Source: Parasulfuritortus sp049322515
GTDB taxonomy: Bacteria; Pseudomonadota; Gammaproteobacteria; Burkholderiales; Thiobacillaceae
Assembly: GCA_049322515.1 (NCBI GenBank)
Contig: JBMOQW010000016.1
Coordinates: forward strand, 1-64,000
Direction: 5' to 3'
Length of the DNA: 64,000 nucleotides
In this document: in pieces, positions 26,382 to 34,956 of the stretch
Position numbering within the stretch: position 1 is the first letter of the stretch
Layout: each line of letters starts with the position of its first letter
Notes under the pieces: model-generated
Seen by the model: only the letters and a program-made list of their open reading frames with translations
What the model was told of the DNA's origin: nothing
Databases searched by the model: none
Program-made: the position numbers and the translations under genes

Positions 26382-26612
26382 TCAAAGGCGCTGCTGGTCG
26401 GAGAGTGCGTCCTTGCGTTTGATTTCGTCGATCAGGACGACCTGTTCCTCGACCGGTCCGGCGGGCGGCTTGGGGGTGACGCCACAGCGGCCGCGCTTGC
26501 AGCTGCCGGGGGCGGCGGCTTCGATGCCGTCGTTGCCCATGTCCCTGAGCAAGGCGTAGACGCCGGCCACGGCGGCAAGCAGGAGGAGGACGGCGAGGGC
26601 GGCAGCGAGCAT
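26382..26612 (-). CDS. Small single-helix hypothetical protein
   Basis: A 76-residue protein with an N-terminal hydrophobic helix (residues 2-22) and a short polar tail holding two cysteines in CKRGRC. It ends 8 bases from the convergent cbiO stop. No family is recognised. A start at 26612 gives the full helix. The gene is plausible but unproven. Confidence 0.45.
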   Translation of the reverse strand: MLAAALAVLLLLAAVAGVYALLRDMGNDGIEAAAPGSCKRGRCGVTPKPPAGPVEEQVVLIDEIKRKDALSDQQRL

Positions 26613-26703
26613 GGGCGTGAGTGAATGACGGCAACCCGGTGATGTTACCGGATTTGCCGGCGCGGGCGGGTCCGGTTTTGCCAGAAGCGGGCCCTTGTCT
26701 AAG

Positions 26704-28623
26704 ATGGGAGATATGCCCAGTCCACGCGCTTACCCCAGCCCCCTTGCCGAGATGGATATCGGTGCCCAGACGCGGCTGCGCAATCGGGTCATCGCGGCGC
26801 TCTTGGCGGTGGTGCTGGTCACCGTGCTCGGCCTGCTGGCCGGCTGGCAATGGCTCCAGTACCGGGTGCTGGAAGAGGAGATCGCCCGGCTCGGCGATCG
26901 GGTCCGGCTGGCCCACGACCAGGACACCCGGCTCTCCCTGGATCTGTTCCTCGCCCATGGCCAGGCGCTCCTGGCCCAGCCGGGCGTGCTCGCGGCGGTG
27001 GCCGCCGGCGACCGGACGCGTTTGCTGCCGCTGGCCGGGCCGGTCTTCGATCATCTGCGCCGCACCGCGCCCAGTCTCGACGTGATGCATTTCCATGGTG
27101 CCGATAACGTTACCCTGCTGAGGGTGCACCAGCCGGACATGTACGGCGATGATCTGACCCGGGTCCGACCGATGATCGCACGGGCGAATCGGGACCGACG
27201 TTCCTTGTCCGGATTCGAGATCGGCAAGAACGGCATCAGCTACCGGGTCACCCTGCCGATGTTCGACGGTGACCGCTTCCTGGGCACCCTGGAGCTGGGG
27301 CTCAACCTCCACCATTTCAGCCAGCGCCTGGCCGGGGTGTTCGGGGTCGAGACCGGGGTGGCCTTGATCCGCGCGGCCATGCGGCCTTACCTCGAACAGC
27401 ATGGCGAATCCGGCTTCGTCACCGTGGGCGACTACTTGCTGCCGAACGCCACGCCGCCGGTCCTGGTGGCCGAATTCAAGGCTGCGCTGGCGCACCCCGG
27501 GCCGTTCCTCATCACCGAGGCGGGCGGCCGCCCGCACGTCCTGCTCAAGCACCTGGCCGTGCGCAATTACCAGGGCGAGCCGGTCGCCTTGCTGCTGGTC
27601 TCCGAGGATGTCGGTACCCGCCTGGGTCGACTGAGCCAGTACACGGCCGCCATCGTGGCTTTGGTCATGTGCGGCGTGACCGTGGCCGCGACGATGTTCT
27701 ATTGGGTCTTTGGCCGTTTGCTCCGGGCCCATGACCTCGACCGCCTGCGTCTGCGCCTGGCCACCCAGGGCGCCGATGAGGGCTTGTGGGACCTCGACCT
27801 GGCCACCGACACCCTGTACAGCTCGGCGCGCATGCGCGAGATATTCGGCTTCGCTCCGGACGACGGGCCCGAACGGCGCGCCGATTGGGAAGCGCTGATC
27901 GATCCGGAGGATGTGACCCGGGTGCGCCAGACCCTGGCCCGGCATCTGGATGGCGGCCTGCCGCAGTTCAGGACCGAGTACCGCGCCCGGCACCGGGACG
28001 GTCGCCCGCTCTGGATTTCCCTGCGCGGTCAGCGGGTCGACGACCGCCAGGGCCGTCCGACCCGCGTGCTCGGCCTGATCAGCGACATCACCCAGGAAAA
28101 GGAGATGGCCGAACGGATCCGGCACATGGCCCAGCATGATCCCCTGACCGGACTGGCCAATCGCGCCCTGTTCTCCGACCTGATGCGCCAGGCCCTGGCC
28201 AACGCCAAGCGCGATGTCACCGGCCTGGCGGTCCTGGTGATCGACCTGGACGGCTTCAAGCCGATCAACGACCGTCTCGGCCATGCCCTGGGCGACCAGG
28301 TGCTGATCGAGGCCGCGCGCCGGATCTCGGGGGGCGTACGTGATTCGGACACCGTGGCGCGCCTGGGTGGCGACGAGTTCGTGGTGCTGTTGCGCCTGCA
28401 CGGCGACAGCCACAAGGCCATGTTCGTGGCCGGCAAGATTCTCGCCAGCGTGCGCCAGCCGTATGCCATCGAAGACCAGCCGATCAAGCTGTCCTGCAGC
28501 ATCGGGGTGGCCCTTTATCCGGATCACGGCGCGGACGAGATCGAGCTGACCCGGCGCGCCGACGCCGCCATGTACCAGGTCAAGCAGGCCGGCGGCGACG
28601 GGGTGCGGATGTGCGAAGGTTGA
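26704..28623 (+). CDS. Membrane dCache-PAS-GGDEF diguanylate cyclase
   Basis: About 639 residues. A first helix lies near residues 28-50. A large periplasmic sensor of double-Cache type runs to about 310, with GKNGISYRVTLPMFDGDRF as a typical Cache segment, followed by a second helix near 317-338. A PAS domain follows at about 355-475, then a cyclase domain with GGDEF intact and an RxxD inhibitory site (RDSD) five residues before it. It should synthesise c-di-GMP in response to an extracellular small molecule. Start is uncertain: TTG 26695, ATG 26704 and ATG 26713 are all in frame without a convincing ribosome-binding site. Confidence 0.88.
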   Translation: MGDMPSPRAYPSPLAEMDIGAQTRLRNRVIAALLAVVLVTVLGLLAGWQWLQYRVLEEEIARLGDRVRLAHDQDTRLSLDLFLAHGQALLAQPGVLAAVAAGDRTRLLPLAGPVFDHLRRTAPSLDVMHFHGADNVTLLRVHQPDMYGDDLTRVRPMIARANRDRRSLSGFEIGKNGISYRVTLPMFDGDRFLGTLELGLNLHHFSQRLAGVFGVETGVALIRAAMRPYLEQHGESGFVTVGDYLLPNATPPVLVAEFKAALAHPGPFLITEAGGRPHVLLKHLAVRNYQGEPVALLLVSEDVGTRLGRLSQYTAAIVALVMCGVTVAATMFYWVFGRLLRAHDLDRLRLRLATQGADEGLWDLDLATDTLYSSARMREIFGFAPDDGPERRADWEALIDPEDVTRVRQTLARHLDGGLPQFRTEYRARHRDGRPLWISLRGQRVDDRQGRPTRVLGLISDITQEKEMAERIRHMAQHDPLTGLANRALFSDLMRQALANAKRDVTGLAVLVIDLDGFKPINDRLGHALGDQVLIEAARRISGGVRDSDTVARLGGDEFVVLLRLHGDSHKAMFVAGKILASVRQPYAIEDQPIKLSCSIGVALYPDHGADEIELTRRADAAMYQVKQAGGDGVRMCEG

Positions 28624-28666
28624 GCGGTCGTGCCCGGTGAGGCGCCGGACCGGCACTGAACGGGTG

Positions 28667-28686
28667 CCCCTCGGGGGCCCGAGGGG
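28667..28686. terminator. GC-rich hairpin after the diguanylate cyclase gene
   Basis: CCCCTCGGG-GG-CCCGAGGGG is a nearly closed palindrome 43 bases after the stop. There is no T-tract, so it may be a weak terminator or a simple stem. Confidence 0.4.
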
Positions 28687-28736
28687 TCGGGCCGATTCGA
28701 TCCATGGCGCTTGAAGGGTTATGATTCGTCATTTAG

Positions 28737-30704
28737 ATGCAATCGACCCAGTCCACCATGTCCAAGCCCGCCTCCAAGACGCTCATCGCCGCGCCCCTCT
28801 TCGCCCTGGTCGGTGTCGCCGTCGCCATGACCGTTCCGAGCATCGAGATCGCCGTGGTGTTTGGCATCCTGCTGCTAACGGTCTACCTGTTCGCCTTCGA
28901 GGTGGTGGGGGTCGACGTCGCCGCAGTCAGCGTGATGGTGCTCCTGGGCCTGATCAGTGCGTTCAACGTCGAGCTCGGCATGGCGCAGCCCCTGGTGCCG
29001 GCCTCGGAATTGTTCCGGGGCTTCTCGAGCAACGCGGTGATGTCGATCATCGCGGTGATGATCATCGGAGCCGGCCTCGACAAGACCGGCCTCATGTCCC
29101 AGGTCGCCGGGACCATCCTGAAACTCGCCGGTCGCACCGAGGCGCGCATCATCCCGGCCATTTCCGGCACGGTCGGCTTCATATCCAGCTTCATGCAGAA
29201 CGTCGGTGCCGCGGCCCTGTTCCTGCCCGTGGTCAGCCGGATATCCGCGCGCACCGGCCTGCCGATGTCGCGCCTGCTCATGCCCATGGGTTTCTGCGCC
29301 ATCCTGGGCGGCACCATCACGATGGTCGGTTCCAGTCCATTGATCCTGCTCAACGACCTGATCCTGACTTCCAACCAGGCCCTGCCGGCGGACAAGCAGA
29401 TGGAGACCTGGTCGTTGTTTTCGGTCACGCCGATCGGCATCGCCCTGTTGCTCAGCGGCATCGTCTACTTCGTTCTGGCCGGCCGTTTCGTGCTGCCTGG
29501 CGGGAGCCACGACAACGTCACCCAGGCGACCAACACGATGCAGTATTTCCAGGACCTGTACGGCCTCGATTACGGTCTGTTCGAAGTCGTGGTGCCGCCC
29601 GGCAGTCCCTTGATCGGCAAGCGTCTGGATGATGTCGAGCATAACCATCGGATCCGGGTCATCGCCGCGCTGCGGGGCAGCGATGATCTCCGTATCGGGC
29701 CCGGCGGCCTGGCGCGTGACATCGGCATCGAGGCCCATACGGTGCTCGGCATCCTGGCTTCGCCGGCTGCGCTGGAGAATTTCGTCGGCACCTTCCAGCT
29801 GGAACAGCGCGATGACCTGGAGACCTTCGCCGAATCGCTGGCCGCGACCAAGGCCGGCATCGCCGAGGTGGTGATCCCCCCGGGCTCGGCGTTGATCGGC
29901 AAGAGCGCCCGGGATGTCTGGATGCGCAAGACCTACGGCCTGGCCATGGTGGCCCTGCATCGTGGCGGGGAAACCCTGCGCGAGGGTGATGGCATCCGTG
30001 ACCTGCCCTTGCTGGCCGGCGACGCCATGGTCGTGCACACCACCTGGGACGCCCTGGCGCATCTCGAAAAGGACAAGGATTTCGTGGTTCTCACCACCGA
30101 ATATCCGCATGAGGAACTGCGTCCCAACAAGGTGACGCCGGCCCTCTTTTTCTTTGGCGTCGCCCTGTTCATGATCCTGTTCACCGACGTCCGCCTGTCG
30201 ATCGCCCTGATGGCCGGCGCCATCGGCATGATCCTGTCCGGCGTCCTGCGTATCGAGGAAGCCTACCAGGCGGTGAGCTGGAAATCGGTTTTCCTGCTGG
30301 CCAGCCTGATCCCCCTCGGCCTGGCGGTGGAGACCAGCGGGACCGCCGCCTGGATCGCCCAGCAGACCCTCAGCCTGCTGGGCGGCGTGCCAACCTGGGT
30401 GCTGCAACTGGCGATTGCCATCCTGGCCACCTTCTTCACCCTGGTCATGTCCAACGTCGGCGCCACCGTGCTCCTGGTGCCGCTGGCGGTCAACATCGCC
30501 ATCGGCGCCGGTGCCAACCCGGCGGTGTTCGCCCTCACGGTGGCCTTGGCGACCTCCAATTCATTCTTCCTGCCCACCCATCAGGTCAATGCCCTGATCA
30601 TGGGTCCGGCAGGCTACCGGGTGGCCGATTTCATGCGCGCCGGCGGCATCATGACCGTGCTGTTCTTGATGGTCATGATGCTGATGTTGAACCTCATCTA
30701 CTAG
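28737..30704 (+). CDS. SLC13/DASS-type anion permease with two TrkA-C domains
   Basis: A 655-residue membrane protein. Two halves of five to six helices flank a cytoplasmic insert with two RCK-C (TrkA_C) domains, at about residues 275-360 and 380-465, each with the repeated VVPPGSPLIGK / VIPPGSALIGK start. The transmembrane halves carry NVGAAALFLPVV and NVGATVLLVPLAVNIA, the paired substrate-binding signatures of the family. Relatives take up sulfate, dicarboxylates or related anions; a sulfur anion fits this organism but is inference. The stop codon overlaps the left end of a MITE-like element. Confidence 0.85.
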   Translation: MQSTQSTMSKPASKTLIAAPLFALVGVAVAMTVPSIEIAVVFGILLLTVYLFAFEVVGVDVAAVSVMVLLGLISAFNVELGMAQPLVPASELFRGFSSNAVMSIIAVMIIGAGLDKTGLMSQVAGTILKLAGRTEARIIPAISGTVGFISSFMQNVGAAALFLPVVSRISARTGLPMSRLLMPMGFCAILGGTITMVGSSPLILLNDLILTSNQALPADKQMETWSLFSVTPIGIALLLSGIVYFVLAGRFVLPGGSHDNVTQATNTMQYFQDLYGLDYGLFEVVVPPGSPLIGKRLDDVEHNHRIRVIAALRGSDDLRIGPGGLARDIGIEAHTVLGILASPAALENFVGTFQLEQRDDLETFAESLAATKAGIAEVVIPPGSALIGKSARDVWMRKTYGLAMVALHRGGETLREGDGIRDLPLLAGDAMVVHTTWDALAHLEKDKDFVVLTTEYPHEELRPNKVTPALFFFGVALFMILFTDVRLSIALMAGAIGMILSGVLRIEEAYQAVSWKSVFLLASLIPLGLAVETSGTAAWIAQQTLSLLGGVPTWVLQLAIAILATFFTLVMSNVGATVLLVPLAVNIAIGAGANPAVFALTVALATSNSFFLPTHQVNALIMGPAGYRVADFMRAGGIMTVLFLMVMMLMLNLIY

Positions 30705-30868
30705 GAGCCTGTCGGACTTGAAGAATCGAAGCGAAAAAACGGCCGAACGAGGACAGTTTTTGACGGTTTCGCTGGGCAATAGTCGAACTATTGCTCAAGA
30801 AAGCGGCAGAAAATGGACCGTTCCGCCGCTTTTGCAGCCGATTTCCTTTAAGTCCGACAGGTTCCTAG
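30701..30868. mobile_element. 168-bp foldback MITE-like element
   Basis: Terminal arms CTAGGAGCCTGTCGGACTT (30701-30719) and its complement at 30850-30868 differ at one of 19 positions. The two halves remain alignable as an imperfect palindrome all the way to a central perfect hairpin GCAATAGT-cga-ACTATTGC at 30776-30794. No coding capacity is present. CTAG at both tips may be a palindromic target duplication. The insertion supplies the TAG stop of the upstream permease. Confidence 0.8.
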
Positions 30869-31149
30869 GCCGAGACCGGACTGGCTGGGCGCCGAGCGTG
30901 CTCCTGGCGCCCGGTGTTCGCGACCCAGCCGCGGCCTGGTGCAGGGGCCGCCGCCTTGCCGTGAGCGTGCCAGCCGCGACGTCGCGCCTGTCCTGGTCGC
31001 GCCCAGGACGCGCGGTTGCGCGCAACTGCACGTTCCTGGACCATCGGGGATGAGTCCGCACGACCGGGACTGATCTTTGTCAATGTGCCAGAGGTCGATC
31101 CAAGCCAGGATGCCGCTGCTGCTATCCGGAAATCCTGGAGAAATTCGCC

Positions 31150-32157
31150 ATGCGATCGATCATCGTCGTTGTCCTCGCCTGGGGAGTCTCGGCGGTCCAT
31201 GCCCTGCAACCCCTGCCGGCCCAGCCGCCGGTACCTGTGCACAACCCGATGGACGCGGCCAAGGTGGCCCTGGGCAAGCAGCTGTTCTTCGATCCGCGCC
31301 TGTCGATCGACCAGACGGTGTCCTGCTTTTCCTGCCATGACGTGCGCTCGGCTGGCGGCGACGACGACCGGGCCACGTCGGTCGGGGTCGCCGGCAAGCT
31401 CGGCAACCGCTCGGCGCCCACCGTCCTCAACAGCGCCTACATGAGCGTGCTGTTCTGGGACGGGCGCGCCGCCAGCCTAGAGGAGCAGGCCAAGGGGCCC
31501 CTGATCAACCCGGTGGAGATGGCCATGCCCAGCCATGCCGCAGTGATTTCGCGGCTGAGCCGGATTCCCGGCTATGTGAGCCAGTTCAAGGCCGTGTACG
31601 GCGGCCCGAACCCCCTGACCATCGACAACGTCGCCCGTGCCATCGCTGCCTACGAGCGTACCCTGATCACTCCGGACAGCCCGGTTGACCGCTTCCTCAA
31701 GGGCGACCGGCAGGCGCTATCGGCGCAGGCCCAGCGCGGCATGGCGCTATTTGGAAAGCTGGGCTGCGTGCGCTGCCACAACGGGCCCAACTATGCTGGC
31801 CTGATCATGAAAGAGGGGGCCTTGTTCTATCCCTGGAACCTGCAGAAATTTCCCTCGATCCAGGGCAGTGCCTACGACACCAAGTACGCACTGACCGAGG
31901 ATCTCGGCCGCTTCACGGTCACCGGCCAGGCCAAGGACAAGCACATGTTCCGCATTCCTTCCCTACGCAACATCGCCCTGACCGCGCCCTATATGCACAA
32001 CGGCAAGGTGCCGGACCTGGAGGAGGCGGTGCGGGTGATGGCCAAAACCCAACTCGGCAAGACCCTCTCCGATGCCGAGGCGAAGGATCTGGTTGCCTTC
32101 CTGGAGGGGCTGACCGGACGGTTGCCGAAGCAGGTGGTGCCCCGCTTGCCTGAGTGA
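31150..32157 (+). CDS. Di-haem cytochrome c peroxidase (MauG/CcpA family)
   Basis: A 335-residue periplasmic enzyme. A signal peptide ends near VHALQ. Two c-type haem motifs are present, CFSCH at about residue 58 and CVRCH at about 199. Family markers include FFDPRLS, FWDGRAASLEEQA, NPVEMAM and, near the end, FRIPSLRNIALTAPYMHNG, which carries the haem-ligating Met. It reduces hydrogen peroxide with electrons from cytochrome c. Length is normal. It stands alone between a MITE-like element and a convergent methyltransferase gene. The 281 bases upstream (30869-31149) hold no gene I can support. Confidence 0.92.
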   Translation: MRSIIVVVLAWGVSAVHALQPLPAQPPVPVHNPMDAAKVALGKQLFFDPRLSIDQTVSCFSCHDVRSAGGDDDRATSVGVAGKLGNRSAPTVLNSAYMSVLFWDGRAASLEEQAKGPLINPVEMAMPSHAAVISRLSRIPGYVSQFKAVYGGPNPLTIDNVARAIAAYERTLITPDSPVDRFLKGDRQALSAQAQRGMALFGKLGCVRCHNGPNYAGLIMKEGALFYPWNLQKFPSIQGSAYDTKYALTEDLGRFTVTGQAKDKHMFRIPSLRNIALTAPYMHNGKVPDLEEAVRVMAKTQLGKTLSDAEAKDLVAFLEGLTGRLPKQVVPRLPE

Positions 32158-32190
32158 CGCGGCGCGATCGAGCCGGCCGTGCGCTGGGCT

Positions 32191-32826
32191 TCAGGCGCGC
32201 CGCGCGGCCATCAGGAACACCGGGTAGGCGCGTTCGCCGTCTTCCTTCTGCTTGACGATCTCGAACACGGTGCGAAAGCGCACGTCGGCAAAGCCGGCCG
32301 CCCGGGCCAGGTCGCCGAGGGCCGTCCGGTCAAAGCCGGGGTGGACGTCGACTTCGGGGCCATGGAAGCTGCCGTCTTCCTGGTCGAGGTCGGCGATGCA
32401 GAGATGGCCACCCGGGTTGAGCAGGTCGCGGAACACCGAGAGGATCTTGGCGGTGTCCGGGATGTGGTGCAGGGTCATCGAGGAATAGATCAGGTCGTAG
32501 CGCTCGTCGGGCAGGGGCGCGTCGGTGAGGTCGACCTGGCGGACCTGAATGTTGGTCACGCCTTGTTCGGCGATCTTCTCACTGGCCACCGCCAGCATGC
32601 CGGCCGAGGTGTCCTTGAGGGTGATCAGGCCCAGCTCGTCCTTGAGCGGAAAACTCAGCAGGCCGCTGCCGCTGCCGTAGTCGAGGGCGTGCATGCCCGC
32701 GTGCAGGGGCACTTCGGCCCGGATCGCGGCGGCGATTCTTTCGGCCCGGTCGCGGAACACCGGGTTGCTGTCCCACTGGCGCGCCTTGCTGTCGAAGTGG
32801 TTCGGGTCGAGGACGACCTTGGTCAT
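32191..32826 (-). CDS. Class I SAM-dependent methyltransferase
   Basis: A 211-residue soluble methyltransferase. The SAM-binding glycine motif is ALDYGSGSGLLSF at about residues 47-59, followed by an acidic loop, DLIYSSMTLHHIPD and a GGHLCIADLD strand. It resembles the UbiE group, but the substrate is unknown. The start overlaps the stop of the HerA-like gene by ATGA, so the two are coupled. Confidence 0.85.
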   Translation of the reverse strand: MTKVVLDPNHFDSKARQWDSNPVFRDRAERIAAAIRAEVPLHAGMHALDYGSGSGLLSFPLKDELGLITLKDTSAGMLAVASEKIAEQGVTNIQVRQVDLTDAPLPDERYDLIYSSMTLHHIPDTAKILSVFRDLLNPGGHLCIADLDQEDGSFHGPEVDVHPGFDRTALGDLARAAGFADVRFRTVFEIVKQKEDGERAYPVFLMAARRA

Positions 32827-34316
32827 TTCTTGCCGCCCAGGATGGAACCGAGCACGCCACGCAGGATGGCGCGGCCGACCTGGTTGCCGATGGTACGCAC
32901 AGTACTCTTGGCCATGGCCTCGACCATGCCCTGGCGGCGACCGTTGCCGAACAGGATGTCCTTGATGAAGCCGCCGCCTTCTGCTTCCTGCTTGGCTTCG
33001 GCCTTGGCCTGGGCGGCCGCCTCGGCCTGCGCGGTGGCCTGCTCGGTGCGCGCCTTGAGGATCTCGTAGGCCGACTCGCGGTCCTTCACCTTCTCGTAGA
33101 CGCCGGCCACCAGGGACTGGTCGATCAGTTGCTGGCGCTTGGCGGCATCGATCGGGCCGATCCTGCCCTGGGGCGGCACGATGAAGGCGCGCTCGACGAT
33201 GTGCGGCCGGCCCTTTTCGTCCAGGAACGAGACCAGCGCCTCGCCGACGCCCAGTTCGGTGATCGCGGCTGCCTCGTCGAGGTCTTTGTTGTCACGCATG
33301 GTCTCGGCGGCCGCCTTGACCGCCTTCTGGTCGCGCGTCGAGAAGGCGCGCAGGGCGTGCTGGACCCGGTTGCCGAGCTGGCCGAGGACCTTGTCGGGCA
33401 CGTCGGCCGGATTCTGGGTGACGAAATACACGCCGACGCCCTTGGAGCGGATCAGACGCACCACCTGTTCGATCTTGTCGACCAGGGCATCGGGCGCGTC
33501 GTTGAACAGCAGATGCGCCTCGTCGAAGAAGAACACCAGCTTCGGCTTGTCCAGGTCGCCGGCCTCGGGCAGGTTCTCGTACAGCTCGGACAGCAGCCAG
33601 AGCAGCAGGGTGGCGTACATCTTGGGCGCCTGCATCAGCTTGTCGGCGGACAGGATGTTGATCACGCCCTTGCCGCGCTCACTCTGCATCAGGTCCTCGA
33701 TGTTGAGCATCGGCTCGCCGAAGATCTGCTCGCCGCCCTGCGATTCGAGCGCCAGCAGGCCGCGCTGGATGGCGCCCACGCTGGCGGCCGAGATGTTGCC
33801 GTACTCGGTGGTGAATTCCTTGGCATTCTCGCCGACGAACTGCAACATGGCGCGCAGGTCCTTCAGGTCGAGCAGGAGCAGGCCGTTGTCGTCGGCGACC
33901 TTGAAGACGAGGTTCAAGACCCCGGCCTGGGTCTCGTTCAGTTCCAGCATGCGCGCCAGCAACAGCGGCCCCATGTCGGACACGGTGGCGCGTACCGGAT
34001 GGCCCATCTCGCCGAACGGGTCCCAGAGGGTGACCGGGTGGGCCTGGTACTGATGATCGGCCAGCCCCAGCTTTTCGATGCGTTCGGCGACCTTGGGGTG
34101 GCCGCCGCCCGCCTCGGCGATGCCGGACAGGTCACCCTTCACGTCGGACATGAAGCAAGGGACGCCGATGTTCGAGAAATGCTCGGCCAGGGTCTGCAAG
34201 GTGACGGTCTTGCCGGTGCCGGTGGCGCCGGTGATCAGGCCGTGCCGGTTGGCCATCTGCGGCAGCAGGACCAGTTCGGTCTGGTCGTTCTTGGCGATGA
34301 GCAGGGGGGTGGTCAT
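32823..34316 (-). CDS. HerA-like ATPase (DUF853 family)
   Basis: A 497-residue ATPase of the DUF853 / HerA-helicase C-terminal group. Walker A GATGTGKT is near residue 30, and Walker B LVFFFDEAHLLF near 260. The C-terminus is Ala/Glu/Lys-rich and ends in an RTIGNQVGRAILRGVLGS helix. Family members are widespread in proteobacteria with unclear function. The ATG at 34316 has GGAGG upstream in CCTCGGAGGCCCCGCC; a longer upstream frame is rejected. Confidence 0.88.
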   Translation of the reverse strand: MTTPLLIAKNDQTELVLLPQMANRHGLITGATGTGKTVTLQTLAEHFSNIGVPCFMSDVKGDLSGIAEAGGGHPKVAERIEKLGLADHQYQAHPVTLWDPFGEMGHPVRATVSDMGPLLLARMLELNETQAGVLNLVFKVADDNGLLLLDLKDLRAMLQFVGENAKEFTTEYGNISAASVGAIQRGLLALESQGGEQIFGEPMLNIEDLMQSERGKGVINILSADKLMQAPKMYATLLLWLLSELYENLPEAGDLDKPKLVFFFDEAHLLFNDAPDALVDKIEQVVRLIRSKGVGVYFVTQNPADVPDKVLGQLGNRVQHALRAFSTRDQKAVKAAAETMRDNKDLDEAAAITELGVGEALVSFLDEKGRPHIVERAFIVPPQGRIGPIDAAKRQQLIDQSLVAGVYEKVKDRESAYEILKARTEQATAQAEAAAQAKAEAKQEAEGGGFIKDILFGNGRRQGMVEAMAKSTVRTIGNQVGRAILRGVLGSILGGKK

Positions 34317-34401
34317 GGCGGGGCCTCCGAGGTGGGATGGCCGATTATAGGCGAGCCCGTCCGGCACCGGATGGCATGATTCGACCAGCCCGCGTTCGGT
34401 T

Positions 34402-34908
34402 TCAGGCCGGCGTGTCGCGCAGGACTTTGAACAGTTCCCGGCTGGATTTCGGTGGTTTGCCCAGCTCGGCTTCCTTGCGCGCGTTGCGGATCAATTGCCG
34501 CAGCTGCTGGGCGTCGCTGCCGGGATGGCGGCTCAGCCAGTCGGTGAGGGCGCCGTCGTCGGCCAACAGGCGTTCACGCCAGCGCTCGAGGGCATGGAAC
34601 TCGGCCTTGGCGGAGGCCGACTCGCCGCGCAGGACGGCCAGTTGCTCGACGATGCCGTCCACGTCCTCGATCTCGCGCATGACCTTGCCGATGAACTGCA
34701 TCTGCCGGCGCAGGGCGCCATGGCTGGTCAGGCGCTGGTATTCCAACAGGGCGGCCAGCAGCTTTTCCGGCAGGTCCATCTTCTTCAGCCGATCTTTTGG
34801 CAGCTGGGCCAGGTCGCGGCCGAGGTCCTGCAAGGCTTCGACATCGCGCTTGCGCTGGCTCCGGCTGGGCGGACGTAGGGCGTCGTGTTCTTCGTCGTGT
34901 TCGTGCAT
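34402..34908 (-). CDS. darP: Ribosome-associated protein YjgA/DarP (DUF615)
   Basis: A 168-residue helical, charged protein. Diagnostic segments are SRSQRKRDVEALQDLGRDL, the LPEKLLAALLEYQRLTSHGA helix cut into its parts, RRQMQFIGKVMR, and a C-terminal LRQLIRNARKE. YjgA/DarP promotes assembly of the 50S subunit. It is transcribed divergently from pmbA, the conserved neighbour in many proteobacteria, and the pairing strengthens the call. The true start is the ATG at 34908; the frame continues far upstream antisense to pmbA. Confidence 0.93.
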   Translation of the reverse strand: MHEHDEEHDALRPPSRSQRKRDVEALQDLGRDLAQLPKDRLKKMDLPEKLLAALLEYQRLTSHGALRRQMQFIGKVMREIEDVDGIVEQLAVLRGESASAKAEFHALERWRERLLADDGALTDWLSRHPGSDAQQLRQLIRNARKEAELGKPPKSSRELFKVLRDTPA

Positions 34909-34956
34909 GGGGCGGCATGGCGGCGCGGATAAGGTTGGTATGATACCGGCCTTTGC

